The notes: generated from the sequence alone by a model not told the origin. A stretch of DNA of 64,000 nt from Deltaproteobacteria bacterium (GCA_013151635.1 JAADHV010000118.1:1-64000); one strand, 5' to 3'; positions 52,580 to 61,468 are shown, numbered from the stretch's first letter. Program-made: numbers and translations.

Positions 52580-53754
52580 TGCAGGATCTAATAAAGCCCA
52601 ACTCAAGACGTCAATTTCTAAAAACTGTTGCTGCAGCCTGTTCAGGCCTGTTTCTTCCAGGCAGCGTCAAAGCCTTTGCAAAACCTGAAACCATTCGTCT
52701 GGGGTATCTCCCCATCACCGACGCAACACCTTTGCTTGTGGCCCACGGGCTTGGCTATTTTTCAGAAGAAGGACTTGCCGTTGACAGGCCGGTTATGGTA
52801 AGATCATGGAATATACTTATAGAATCATTCCTGGCAGGTAAATTTAACTTCACTCATATGCTCTTTCCAATTCCGGTCTGGATGAGGTTTAAACAAAAGG
52901 TACCGATAAAAGTGCTTGCCTGGGATCATACCAACGGGAGTGCTGTGACAGTGAAGGGCGATTCTGATATTTACAGTTTCAAAGACCTTGGCGGCAAACA
53001 GATTGCTGTCCCTTCCTGGTATTCCATGCATAACCTTATCATACAGATGGGTATCCGCTCACAGGGGTTAAAACCCGTGATAAAACCACAGTCGGTAAAA
53101 CTTAAAAAGCATGAGGTCAACCTGCTTATTCTTCCACCTCCGGATATGCCCACGGCCCTTTTAGGAAATAAAATTGACGGGTATATTGTTGCAGACCCGT
53201 TTAATGCCCTGGCCCAGATAAAATTTAATGCCAGGATCATGCGGTTTACAGGTGATATTTGGAAAGATCATCCCTGCTGTGTCATTGTTGCCAATGAAAA
53301 TTTCATAAATAAAAACAATATATTAATACAAAAAGCCATGAATGCAATTGTCCGGGCCCAGGACTGGTGTATCAAGAACCCCAAAGAAACCGCCCATCTC
53401 TTAAGCCGTGACGGCGAAGGGTATCTGCCTGTCTCAAAGACTGTCTTACTGAAAGTATTTGAAAATCCGGGGAAAAACGAAGTTAAACACCCGGACTGGA
53501 ATGTTGAAAGGATAGGATTCCAGCCATTTCCATTTCCTTCAGCTACAAAATTTATTATTGACCGGATGAAAAAGACCCTTGTGGAAGGAAATACTCTCTT
53601 TCTTAAAAAATTAGATACACAAAGAGCTGTCGAAAATCTTGTGGATGATACCTTTGTAATGAACACACTCGATGAAATGGGTGGTATTAAAAGATTTTGT
53701 AATTGTGATATTACCAAACCGTACACAAGGCAAGAAACTATTGAAATCAATTAA
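52576..53754 (+). CDS. ABC transporter substrate-binding protein with Tat signal
   Basis: 392 residues. N-terminus NSRRQFLKTVAAACSGLFLP is a twin-arginine signal, so this is the periplasmic receptor. The mature protein (IRLGYLPITDATPLLVAHGL, GYFSEEGLAVDRP) belongs to the NrtA/SsuA/TauA-like family; YIVADPFNALAQIKF and IWKDHPCCVIVANENFI (H232-P-C-C) follow. The HPCC segment is shared with the two cytoplasmic relatives in this operon. Residues ~340-392 contain an extra tail. Ligand unknown: nitrate, bicarbonate, sulfonate, aliphatic or pyrimidine-precursor compounds are known for the family. Confidence 0.92.
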   Translation: MMQDLIKPNSRRQFLKTVAAACSGLFLPGSVKAFAKPETIRLGYLPITDATPLLVAHGLGYFSEEGLAVDRPVMVRSWNILIESFLAGKFNFTHMLFPIPVWMRFKQKVPIKVLAWDHTNGSAVTVKGDSDIYSFKDLGGKQIAVPSWYSMHNLIIQMGIRSQGLKPVIKPQSVKLKKHEVNLLILPPPDMPTALLGNKIDGYIVADPFNALAQIKFNARIMRFTGDIWKDHPCCVIVANENFINKNNILIQKAMNAIVRAQDWCIKNPKETAHLLSRDGEGYLPVSKTVLLKVFENPGKNEVKHPDWNVERIGFQPFPFPSATKFIIDRMKKTLVEGNTLFLKKLDTQRAVENLVDDTFVMNTLDEMGGIKRFCNCDITKPYTRQETIEIN

Positions 53755-54571
53755 TCGATTCATTTACCGAGACCCCAAGCAGGCCGGGCTGAACGCTGTC
53801 TTTGGCAACCGTGATTTCGGCTGGAAGTTTGAAATAATAGGACTTATAGGTTTTATTTTGTTGTGGATGGCAGCGGCGCAATTTATTTTCACAAGGCATG
53901 AGTTTGTGCAATTCCATGGCTTTTTACCCGGCCCGACATTTAAGGCACTTTTGGCAGCCTCTCAGGAAAGCCGGTTCTGGGTATCAGTATTTGCAAGCCT
54001 GAAAAGAATCCTCATCGGGATATCCATTGCAGCTGTTATCGGTGTTCCCACAGGTATTTTAGTTGGTTTTTATCCAAGGCTCCGGAGCCTTTCATATTCT
54101 CCCATTCAGTTTGTAAGAATGATCAGCCCGCTGTCCTGGATGCCCATTGCATTGCTTTTATTTGCAAGTTTTGAGTCTGCTGTTTATTTTTTGATTGTAA
54201 TGGCCACAATTTGTCCTATAATACTGAATACAACGATTGGTGTTTTAAATATTAATCCCCAATGGATTAAAATGGCATTGAACCAGGGGGCAAGCAATTT
54301 TCAACTGATAAGAACGATTGTCATCCCGGCATCTCTCCCTTATATGCTGACGAGCCTCAGGCTGGCCCTGGGTGTAGCATGGATTGTACTTGTTCCGGCG
54401 GAATTTCTTGGTGTTTCAAGCGGACTTGGCTATTTGATAAACGATGCAAGGGATACCATGGAATATGATAAACTTATGGCAATGATTATTGCAATCGGTA
54501 TTCTGGGTTTTCTTTTGGACAGGATTATCCAGAAACTCCAGCATACGTTCAGTTGGTCATGGAATGAATAA
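53741..54571 (+). CDS. ABC transporter permease (nitrate/sulfonate/taurine type)
   Basis: 276 residues if it starts at the TTG at 53741, which is preceded by AAGG and overlaps the end of the binding-protein gene; an in-frame ATG at 53672 would give 299 residues with a non-hydrophobic extension. About six transmembrane helices. Typical SsuC/TauC parts: SLKRILIGISIAAVIGVPTG, SYSPIQFVRMISPLSWMPIA, the EAA-like loop ALNQGASNFQLIRTIVIPAS, and GVAWIVLVPAEFLG. It is the single membrane subunit, presumed to form a homodimer with the ATPase at 51812. Confidence 0.93.
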   Translation: MKSINRFIYRDPKQAGLNAVFGNRDFGWKFEIIGLIGFILLWMAAAQFIFTRHEFVQFHGFLPGPTFKALLAASQESRFWVSVFASLKRILIGISIAAVIGVPTGILVGFYPRLRSLSYSPIQFVRMISPLSWMPIALLLFASFESAVYFLIVMATICPIILNTTIGVLNINPQWIKMALNQGASNFQLIRTIVIPASLPYMLTSLRLALGVAWIVLVPAEFLGVSSGLGYLINDARDTMEYDKLMAMIIAIGILGFLLDRIIQKLQHTFSWSWNE

Positions 54572-54620
54572 TTTAAAATAATAATATACAGTTTATATAC
54601 AAACTTTAAGGAGTGTTTCT

Positions 54621-55994
54621 ATGGCGGTAAATCCAAACATTAAAATTGTTGTGGCCGATGACTCAGGAACCATGCGCATCATGTTCAAACAGATATTAAA
54701 CAAAGCCGGTTTTGAAAACCTTGTTATGGCTGTTAATGGTGTTGACGGGCTTGAAAAAGTAAAGGTGGAAAAACCCGATCTTGTCATCAGCGACTGGAAT
54801 ATGCCGCAAATGGACGGCCTTGAGTTCTTAATTGCATTAAGAAAGATGGATGATTTCAAAAATCTGCCGTTTATTATGGCGACCGCCCAATCTGATAAAG
54901 GGCAGCAAATCGCCATCATGGAAGCCGGCGGCAACGCCCATGTCCCCAAACCTTTTGATGAGGGACAGATAAGTCGCGCCATAGAAAAAGCCTTTTCAGA
55001 CGAAAAAGATGATGACAAGCCCAAACAAAAATCAAGACAGGTTATCGGAGGAAGGGTTGAACTTAATGTCGCCCATATCCAGATTACAGACCATCTGGCT
55101 TTGGGTGCCCTGAAACACAGGATAGAACAGGGTGATGTCGAACCTGAATATTTTGATCTAAGCACCAGCCTTAAGGCAGGGTGGAATCCCATACAGGAAG
55201 GCCTTGAAAACGGTGAACTCGACTGCGCCTTTGTACTGGCCCCTATTGCCATGGACCTTTTTGCCTATGATTCCCCGATCAAGCTTGTTTTATATGCTCA
55301 TAAAAACGGGAGCACCTTTATAAGATCCCGGCATTATGATCACAGGTTTGATTCCCTGCAAAGTTTCTACAAATATAAAGTTGTGGACATCCCGCATAAA
55401 ATGTCTGTTCACCATATGCTTGCCCACCAGTTTTTAAAGGAACTTGGTCTTAAACCCGGCGTCCCGGGGAAAAAAGCCATCAACGTTCGCTTCGAAGTTG
55501 TTCCCCCCGTTAAAATGCCGGGAATCATGAAAGACAATGAAGATGTGGCAGGATTTATGGTGGCCGAACCTGTTGCCACCAAAGCCATTGTAAATGAAAT
55601 CGGCAACCTTGAGTTTTACTCTGCCGGCCGGTGGGAAAACCATCCATGCTGTATTGTTGCCATGCAGGAAGACTTTATCCAGAAACACCCTGAAGCAGCC
55701 CAGGAATTTGTGTCCCTGCTCGTGGAAACAGGAGAATATATTGAAAACGATAAAATAAGGGCTGCGAGAATTGCCGTAAGTTTCCTTGACCCTAAAGGAA
55801 AGCTCGGGCTGAATCCGGAAGTTTTGAAAAACGTATTCTCCCAGCCTCAAGCTATCAGGTGGGACGGGCTTTTACCGGCAGCAGAAGATCTTGATAAAAT
55901 CCAACGATATATGTATGATGTCATGGAAATCGGCAAAATCATTGATCTTGATAAATTTATTGAAATCAGCTTTGCAAATGAAGCATATAGATAA
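54621..55994 (+). CDS. CheY-like receiver fused to a substrate-binding-protein domain
   Basis: 457 residues, preceded by AAGGAG. Residues 1-127 are a full receiver very close to CheY: acid pair D13-D14, phospho-acceptor D58 within SDWNMPQMDGLEFL, T88 and K110. A charged linker (DEKDDDKPKQKSRQ, ~127-140) leads to residues ~145-457, a complete NrtA/SsuA-like binding fold (VAHIQITDHLALGALKHRI, CAFVLAPIAMDLFAYDS, VAGFMVAEPVATKAIV, H341-P-C-C). No signal peptide or membrane segment: the ligand-binding fold is cytoplasmic. The partner proteins encoded around it (importer, signal-less binding protein, HPt) suggest that phosphorylation is coupled to intracellular ligand. It could be a response regulator with a ligand-binding output or a ligand-gated phosphate sink. 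Confidence 0.9.
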   Translation: MAVNPNIKIVVADDSGTMRIMFKQILNKAGFENLVMAVNGVDGLEKVKVEKPDLVISDWNMPQMDGLEFLIALRKMDDFKNLPFIMATAQSDKGQQIAIMEAGGNAHVPKPFDEGQISRAIEKAFSDEKDDDKPKQKSRQVIGGRVELNVAHIQITDHLALGALKHRIEQGDVEPEYFDLSTSLKAGWNPIQEGLENGELDCAFVLAPIAMDLFAYDSPIKLVLYAHKNGSTFIRSRHYDHRFDSLQSFYKYKVVDIPHKMSVHHMLAHQFLKELGLKPGVPGKKAINVRFEVVPPVKMPGIMKDNEDVAGFMVAEPVATKAIVNEIGNLEFYSAGRWENHPCCIVAMQEDFIQKHPEAAQEFVSLLVETGEYIENDKIRAARIAVSFLDPKGKLGLNPEVLKNVFSQPQAIRWDGLLPAAEDLDKIQRYMYDVMEIGKIIDLDKFIEISFANEAYR

Positions 55995-56013
55995 TTTTTA
56001 GATGGGGGTTTCA

Positions 56014-56568
56014 ATGAAAATTACTGACCCGGATGTTATTAAAAACGGTGAAAAGGACCTGATCGAAGCAGTAAAGGACGATCTTGACCTTGATGCAGTC
56101 AAGGAAGTTTTAAAAAAAAGGATTTCCTCAACTTCTCTTTCCTCTAATGGTGGTGAAATTATTGTCCACAAAAACAAAATTGCCTTTAGACTGGATTTTG
56201 ATTTGAATCTAAGCGGCAGCCTTATGTTTGACAGGCAAGGCAATTACATTCCTGAAACAGATGAACAAAATTTTGTATCCGAGGACTTGGATCTTGATGA
56301 TATAAATATCAGTCAAACCCTGGAAGAAGCAAGTCCGCAGACATCCATGGATGATACCAGTGACACACAGGTTGAAGAGGAAGAAAGCCTTGATGAAAAC
56401 GAGCTGGAGCAGCCCCTCGACAGTCTGAACGAAGAACTCGATATAGGGCTGCCTGAATATGATCTTGAGGACGAACTTGACCAGGAAAGTGACGATCTGA
56501 TTGATGATGACATCAATGATATCCTGAAAGAAAGCCAGGATTTCTGGGAACAAAAAAAAGATTCATAA
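56014..56568 (+). CDS. Acidic protein of unknown function in the receiver/HPt operon
   Basis: 184 residues from the ATG at 56014 (behind GGGGG; an ATG at 56002 would add four residues). Residues ~1-85 look folded: KITDPDVIKNGEKDLIEAVK, then an amphipathic helix, and a beta-rich part (GGEIIVHKNKIAFRLDFDLN, SGSLMFDRQGNYIPE). Residues ~90-184 are extremely acidic with Asp/Glu runs and DL-DD-I repeats, probably disordered. I do not recognise a family. It lies 8-20 bp after the receiver fusion and about 30 bp before the HPt gene, so it belongs to the same unit and may be a scaffold or adaptor. Confidence 0.75.
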   Translation: MKITDPDVIKNGEKDLIEAVKDDLDLDAVKEVLKKRISSTSLSSNGGEIIVHKNKIAFRLDFDLNLSGSLMFDRQGNYIPETDEQNFVSEDLDLDDINISQTLEEASPQTSMDDTSDTQVEEEESLDENELEQPLDSLNEELDIGLPEYDLEDELDQESDDLIDDDINDILKESQDFWEQKKDS

Positions 56569-56599
56569 TATTGTCCCACCATAAAGGAGTATTTGCATC

Positions 56600-56956
56600 A
56601 TGCCGGAAAATGACAATAGCAATGAAGTTATCAATATCAAAGAATTAAACGAAATCATGGATGATGATACGGAACTCATCCATGAATGCTTTGTCGATTT
56701 TATTCAGGAATGGCCAAAGCTATATGTTGAAATCAAAGGCGCTGTCCTTGAAAAAGACACCCACAAATTAGATGAATCCTCCCATAAGCTGAAAGGAACA
56801 TTAAGATATCTTGCAGCCGGTGCAGCAGCGGATGCGGCATATGCGCTTGAATCAGCCGGGAAAAAAAATGATCTGGAAGGTGTGGAAAAAAAACTTTTAA
56901 CCTTGAAAAACGAATGTCAAAGATTAGTTGACTATATTAACAATTTTAATCAATAA
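56600..56956 (+). CDS. Histidine phosphotransfer (HPt) domain protein
   Basis: 118 residues, a stand-alone HPt four-helix domain. The phosphorylatable His is H62 in ESSHKLKGTLRYLAAGAAAD, matching the AHxLKGxxxxLG consensus; the first helix pair is LIHECFVDFIQEWPKLYVEI. AAGGAG lies upstream. Stand-alone HPt proteins shuttle phosphoryl groups between receivers. The only receiver in this operon is the binding-protein fusion at 54621, so that is the obvious partner; the kinase is not encoded here. The gene converges with nth. Confidence 0.9.
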   Translation: MPENDNSNEVINIKELNEIMDDDTELIHECFVDFIQEWPKLYVEIKGAVLEKDTHKLDESSHKLKGTLRYLAAGAAADAAYALESAGKKNDLEGVEKKLLTLKNECQRLVDYINNFNQ

Positions 56957-56975
56957 TCTTTTATTTTTGATGATT

Positions 56976-57611
56976 TTATACCTTTCCTTTTGCCTGGCAG
57001 ATTTCAAATAGCGGACAAACCTCACAAAGCGGTTTTTTTGCATCACAGATTTCCCTGCCAAAATAAATAAATTGCAGGGACAAATCACTCCAGGCCGTCT
57101 CAGGTATGATCTCCATTAATTCATACTCAACTTTCACAGGATCAAGGCCTTGTGTAAGCCCAAGCCGCCCGGCAATTCTTAGAACATGGGTATCCACAAC
57201 TATCGTCTGGTGGCCAAAAGCCGCAGATAAAACAACATTGGCAGTCTTTCTGCCCACTCCCGGCAATTTTATAAGTTTGCTGATATCTTCTGGCACAACC
57301 CCCTTATATTCCCCGAGCAATGCTGTGGCACATGCTTTAATGTTTTTAGCTTTATTATTATAAAAGCCTGTGGAATAAATTATTTTCTTAATCTTATCCA
57401 GAGGGGCCATGGCCAAAGCCCCGGGGTCAGGGTATTTTTCAAACAGTTTTTTTGATACCTTATTGACCTGGCGATCCGTACACTGGGCTGACATAATGGT
57501 GGCAATGAGCAGTTGAAAAGGCGTTTCATGTTCAAGCTGGGTCTTGACATAAGGGTATCTGTCTTTTAATATTTCAAGAATTGTTTTTATTTTTGATGCA
57601 CTTAGTTTCAT
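56976..57611 (-). CDS. nth: Endonuclease III
   Basis: 211 residues from the ATG at 57611, the family length; the frame is open further upstream but overlaps the divergent gene. Helix-hairpin-helix and catalytic Lys in LPGVGRKTANVVLSAAFG, catalytic Asp in VVDTHVLRIAGRLGL, and the C-terminal [4Fe-4S] loop C-x6-C-x2-C-x5-C (CDAKKPLCEVCPLFEIC). It removes oxidised pyrimidines from DNA by glycosylase/AP-lyase action. It diverges from the thiouridylase-like gene with 13 bases between starts. Confidence 0.96.
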   Translation of the reverse strand: MKLSASKIKTILEILKDRYPYVKTQLEHETPFQLLIATIMSAQCTDRQVNKVSKKLFEKYPDPGALAMAPLDKIKKIIYSTGFYNNKAKNIKACATALLGEYKGVVPEDISKLIKLPGVGRKTANVVLSAAFGHQTIVVDTHVLRIAGRLGLTQGLDPVKVEYELMEIIPETAWSDLSLQFIYFGREICDAKKPLCEVCPLFEICQAKGKV

Positions 57612-57624
57612 AAAGCGACTATAT

Positions 57625-58626
57625 ATGAAAATTGATAAAATCTCAAGACAGGTTAAAGGCCTTGGCCTATGTTCCGGAGGGCTGGACAGTATCATGTCCG
57701 CCCTTCTGCTCAAAAGCCAGGGGATCGACATAACCTGGATTTGCTTTGAAACTCCATTTTTTTCATCCAAATCATCCGAAAAAGCCTCGCAAGCAACCGG
57801 TATTCCACTGATAACGCTTGATATAACTGATGATTATATGAAAATGATGAAAAACCCCAAGGCCGGATTCGGGAAAAACATGAATCCATGCATGGACTGC
57901 CATGCTTTAATGTTTTCAAAGGCTGGTGAAGTCTTAAAAGCCAGAAACTTTCATTTTTTGTTCAGCGGGGAGGTATTAGGCCAGAGACCTAAATCCCAGA
58001 ATAGAAATTCATTGAGATATGTTGAAAAAAATTCAGGCTTTGACGGACAGATTTTAAGGCCTTTATGTGCAAAACTATTACCTGAAACCCCTGTTGAAAA
58101 AAACGGCCTGGTGGACAGGGAAAGACTCATGGATATTTCCGGCCGGTCAAGAAAAACCCAAATGCAGATGGCCCGTGACTTTGGAATTAAAGACTTTCCT
58201 TCGCCTGCCGGAGGCTGTCTTTTAACGGACAAAGTTTTCTCTAAAAGACTGAAAGACCTTATGGACAATCAAAAAACCATTCATAAAAGACATCTGTATT
58301 TCTTAAAACAGGGAAGACATTTCAGGCTGGATTCAAAAACAAAAGTAATTGTGGGAAGATCTCAGAATGACAATAAAAAACTGCTTGAATATTTTGATAA
58401 AAATAAAGATATTTTAATAAGACATGCCGGTATGCCGGGGCCTGATGTGGTCCTTACAGGAAAATTCAGCCATGAAAATATTCAAAGAGCGGCCATGATA
58501 TGTGCTGGTTACACTAAATCGCTACCCGGAAAAAATGCAGATATAAAAGTGTTGCATAATAATACTGAAAATATCATCAGCGTCAAAACTGTCAAAGCCC
58601 TTGAATTTAAAAAATTAATGATATAA
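57625..58626 (+). CDS. ThiI/MnmA-like PP-loop protein with C-terminal NFACT-R-like domain
   Basis: 333 residues. The PP-loop ATP-pyrophosphatase motif is GLCSGGLDSIMSALLLKSQG, with NPCMDCHALMF and FSGEVLGQRPKSQN matching tRNA thiolation enzymes of the ThiI/TtuA/MnmA superfamily; GGCLLTDKVFSKRLKDL is also typical. The C-terminal ~100 residues (RHFRLDSKTKVIVGRSQNDN, DVVLTGKFSHENIQRAA) resemble the RNA-binding NFACT-R domain. Likely a tRNA sulfur-insertion enzyme; the nucleotide modified is not known. The two cysteine sites (C90-x2-C93 and the one in GGC) may be the catalytic or cluster ligands. Confidence 0.85.
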   Translation: MKIDKISRQVKGLGLCSGGLDSIMSALLLKSQGIDITWICFETPFFSSKSSEKASQATGIPLITLDITDDYMKMMKNPKAGFGKNMNPCMDCHALMFSKAGEVLKARNFHFLFSGEVLGQRPKSQNRNSLRYVEKNSGFDGQILRPLCAKLLPETPVEKNGLVDRERLMDISGRSRKTQMQMARDFGIKDFPSPAGGCLLTDKVFSKRLKDLMDNQKTIHKRHLYFLKQGRHFRLDSKTKVIVGRSQNDNKKLLEYFDKNKDILIRHAGMPGPDVVLTGKFSHENIQRAAMICAGYTKSLPGKNADIKVLHNNTENIISVKTVKALEFKKLMI

Positions 58627-58628
58627 AA

Positions 58629-58657
58629 CCCCCCTTAAAGCAGGGCTTCAAGGGGGG
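58629..58657 (+). terminator. Bidirectional terminator-like hairpin
   Basis: CCCCCCTT pairs with AAGGGGGG (8 bp) around a 13-base loop, between the convergent thiouridylase-like and response-regulator genes. On the minus strand it is followed by TTTT; on the plus strand no long T-run follows. Confidence 0.7.
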
Positions 58658-58683
58658 TACACATTTAAAAAAAAGGATTGAGT

Positions 58684-59169
58684 TTAATAATAAATCATCT
58701 TTTCCCAGAATTCTTTTTCATCCTTGTCCCAGTCAGGTCCGAATTTTTCTTCACAGAATAATGAAAGTCTCTTGTACCAGCTTGTCCAGGGATTTTTCCC
58801 TTCTTTTTTTGCCTTTAATACATCAACAAGAAATGCTTCAATATTAATCATTTCTTCTTTTGGTATATATGAGCAGGCACCGCCAAGATAGGATTTTTTA
58901 ATATTATCCGGGCTGAGTGCATGCGCTGTAAGCATCACTGTTACTACATTTTTTTTATTAGCGGTTTCCAACAGCTGATATCCGTCAACACCCATGATAT
59001 CAAGAACAGCTATATCAAATTCCCGGGTTTCAAGAAGATTGTTTGCTTCTTCAAAGGTCTTGGCCCTGACAGTCGAACACATATCGAGCAATTCTTCCAA
59101 AGAATCAAGAACATCTGGTTCATCATCAACAATCAGAACTTTTTTATTTTCCAGACTGATATTTGACAT
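58684..59169 (-). CDS. Response regulator, receiver domain with short C-terminal tail
   Basis: 161 residues. Receiver at 10-120 with D15/D16, phospho-acceptor D57 (FDIAVLDIMGVDGYQLL), T81 (VMLTAHALS) and K104 (SYIPKEEM). The C-terminal 40 residues (KNPWTSWYKRLSLFCEEKFG, PDWDKDEKEFWEKM) are aromatic and charged with no DNA-binding motif; this tail recurs in small receiver proteins of Desulfobacterota. It lies 215 bp after the PAS histidine kinase in the same direction and is its likely partner. Confidence 0.9.
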   Translation of the reverse strand: MSNISLENKKVLIVDDEPDVLDSLEELLDMCSTVRAKTFEEANNLLETREFDIAVLDIMGVDGYQLLETANKKNVVTVMLTAHALSPDNIKKSYLGGACSYIPKEEMINIEAFLVDVLKAKKEGKNPWTSWYKRLSLFCEEKFGPDWDKDEKEFWEKMIYY

Positions 59170-59384
59170 GTTTCCTTCCGATCAATTTAAGGTTATGGTA
59201 CAGGTCATAGTTAAGTTAAGATTACGGGCAATTCTTCCTGGGCTAAATGCTTTACATTTAAACGCCCTTTGCAATACTCTCTTATTATAAAACATATACG
59301 TAAAGATTCAATACCATATTTTTTAAAGGCGGGTTTAAAAACAATCTCAATTGCATAGTTTAACTTTACTTAAAAGACAAATTC

Positions 59385-61468
59385 TCATAGTTTTAATCGA
59401 ATGGAAAATTTAGATCCTGCCCCTTTATCGGAATCAATACTGATTTTTCCCCCATGATCCTTTACAATGATAAAATAGGAGACTGCCAGGCCCAGCCCGG
59501 TACCTTTTTCTTTTCCTTTTGTGGTGAAAAAGGGTTCAAACAACCGCTTTCTTGTTTTTTTATCCATGCCAGGGCCATTGTCCTCTATTTCAACGCATGC
59601 CATATCATCCGATTTATAGATCCTTAAATAAAACTTTGATTTTTTTTGGATTTCCTGCATGGCCTCGGCACCGTTTTTTAAAATATTCCAAAAAACCTGT
59701 TGAATCTTACTTTCGTCACAAAGAACAGCTGGTACACTTGTATCATAGTCCCGTATAATTTCGATATGCTTAAAATCATAATCTGTTTTCAAGTCATAAT
59801 CACTGCAAGCAATTTCTATTGTTTTATCCATAAGTTCCGATAACCGGTGTGGAATTTTCTTTGACTCGCTTTTCCTTGCAAACGACAGCATATTCCTAAT
59901 GATTTTTGCTGCGCGTTTACCTGAGTCATTGATGTTTTTTGCAAGACTTAGTATTTCACGTTTTTCCATGTAGGCATGTATGTCACCCATGCTTACCCCC
60001 ACTTGCCCTGCAACTTTTTTATTGGCGGGCAAACGGCTTGATAACCGGTTGGCCATAACCTGGGCGTTTTGCATCATGCCGGCCAGAGGATTATTTATTT
60101 CATGGGCCATCCCGGCTGCCAGACTCCCCACGGAAAGCATTTTTTCCGACTGAATCATCATTCCTTCAATATGCACCTGTTCTGTCACATCATCAATGCG
60201 GATAACCGCACCATCCACATTGTTACCGGAAAGGGGATAAACAGTCAGGTTCTCATAGCGGATCTCACTTTTATTCTCATTTGGTATCTTTGTCTCTTCA
60301 AGAATTTTGTTATTTTTTATTGCCTCTTTGATCTTTCCCATTTCATCATTAAGCCTTGGGAAAACCATTGATATATCCTGGCCCACAGCTTCCCGTGCTT
60401 TGAACCCGCGGTATATTGTTCCGCCTTGAAATTCCAATGGGTAACCTGGCCCTTCTTATTAATTCCAATCAATACAGATGGCATGGAATTAATAATATTC
60501 GATAAATAATTTCGAAGCCGGAAGACTTCTTTCTCGGCTTTTACATGCTGTGTAATATCCCTGACAACAGCCTGCAAAACGTATCGGCTGTTGATCTCAA
60601 CGCGAGTTAAGGTTACATTGGCATCAAACCCTCTTGCAAAAAGACCTGCGAACTTCCAGTAAAATCTTTGATTTTCCCCACCATAGGCACGGGTGATTTT
60701 TTCTTGAAATCCTTTCCGGGATCTCGAGCCATCCGGTTGAATTTCCGGGAAAAAATTAAAAATTGAATTCCCCAGCATATCCTCATGAGAACAATTAAAA
60801 ATTTTTAATGAAAACGCATTACAGTCGATCAGTCGATCATAGTCCATTAAAAAAAATGCGTCGCCTGCATTTTTGAATAAAGTTCTGTATTTTTCTTCAT
60901 TTCTCCTTGATTCTTTCTGGGCATTGATCAGTTTGGTCACATCCTGGAATGTTTCTATGGCCCCGATCACATTTGCATTGTCATCTGTCAGAGGGCACGC
61001 ATTGGCAAGAAGCCACATGCCGTTTCTGCCGAATCCCGGGAAAAAATCCTGGGATTCATATGCGCCTTCTTTCAGGGTTGATTTATGCAATGTAGTATAT
61101 TTAGTATTATTCTTATAATGGCTCCAAAATTTTTCTTCATCAGCACCATTAATGATCAAGTCTGCCATTACCGGTCGTTTTTTATTATAGAACGCCTGCC
61201 ATTGATTATTGGTTCCGATAATATCTTTGGCTTTAATTCCTGATATTTTTTCAAGGGTCTGGTTCCAGTAAATAACTTTATGGTCCTTGTCTAAAATAAA
61301 AGTGGGAATGGGATTGCCGTTTACTATGTTGACCAGCAGGTTCTGGGCGGACAAAAAATTTTTACGGGCGATTTCAAGCTGATTTTTTATTTGTAACTGA
61401 CGGGCTGCCTTTTTCTCCAATTGTTGAATCTTTAGTTTTAACTCTTTAATTGTTTTGCTTTCTTCCAT
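59385..61468 (-). pseudogene. PAS-domain sensor histidine kinase, frameshifted
   Basis: About 690 residues when two frames are joined. Start at the ATG at 61468 (GAGG upstream). After a coiled-coil N-terminus come three PAS domains (about 55-180, 195-320 and 325-430 by position) with no transmembrane segment, then HisKA (AAGMAHEINNPLAGMMQNAQ, phospho-His) and HATPase (N-box NILKNGAEAM, DNGPGMD, GTGLGLAVS). The break is in the third PAS: one frame reads HWNFKAEQYTAGS and the homologous continuation KAREAVGQDISMVFPRL is in the other, crossing near 60399-60410. One inserted or lost base in GCGGGTTCAAA explains it. It is a soluble kinase, so it senses a cytoplasmic signal. Confidence 0.88.

Noticed and set aside
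57612-57770. N-terminal extension of endonuclease III
   Set aside because: The extension is antisense to the divergent PP-loop gene and absent from the family; the start at 57611 gives the normal length.
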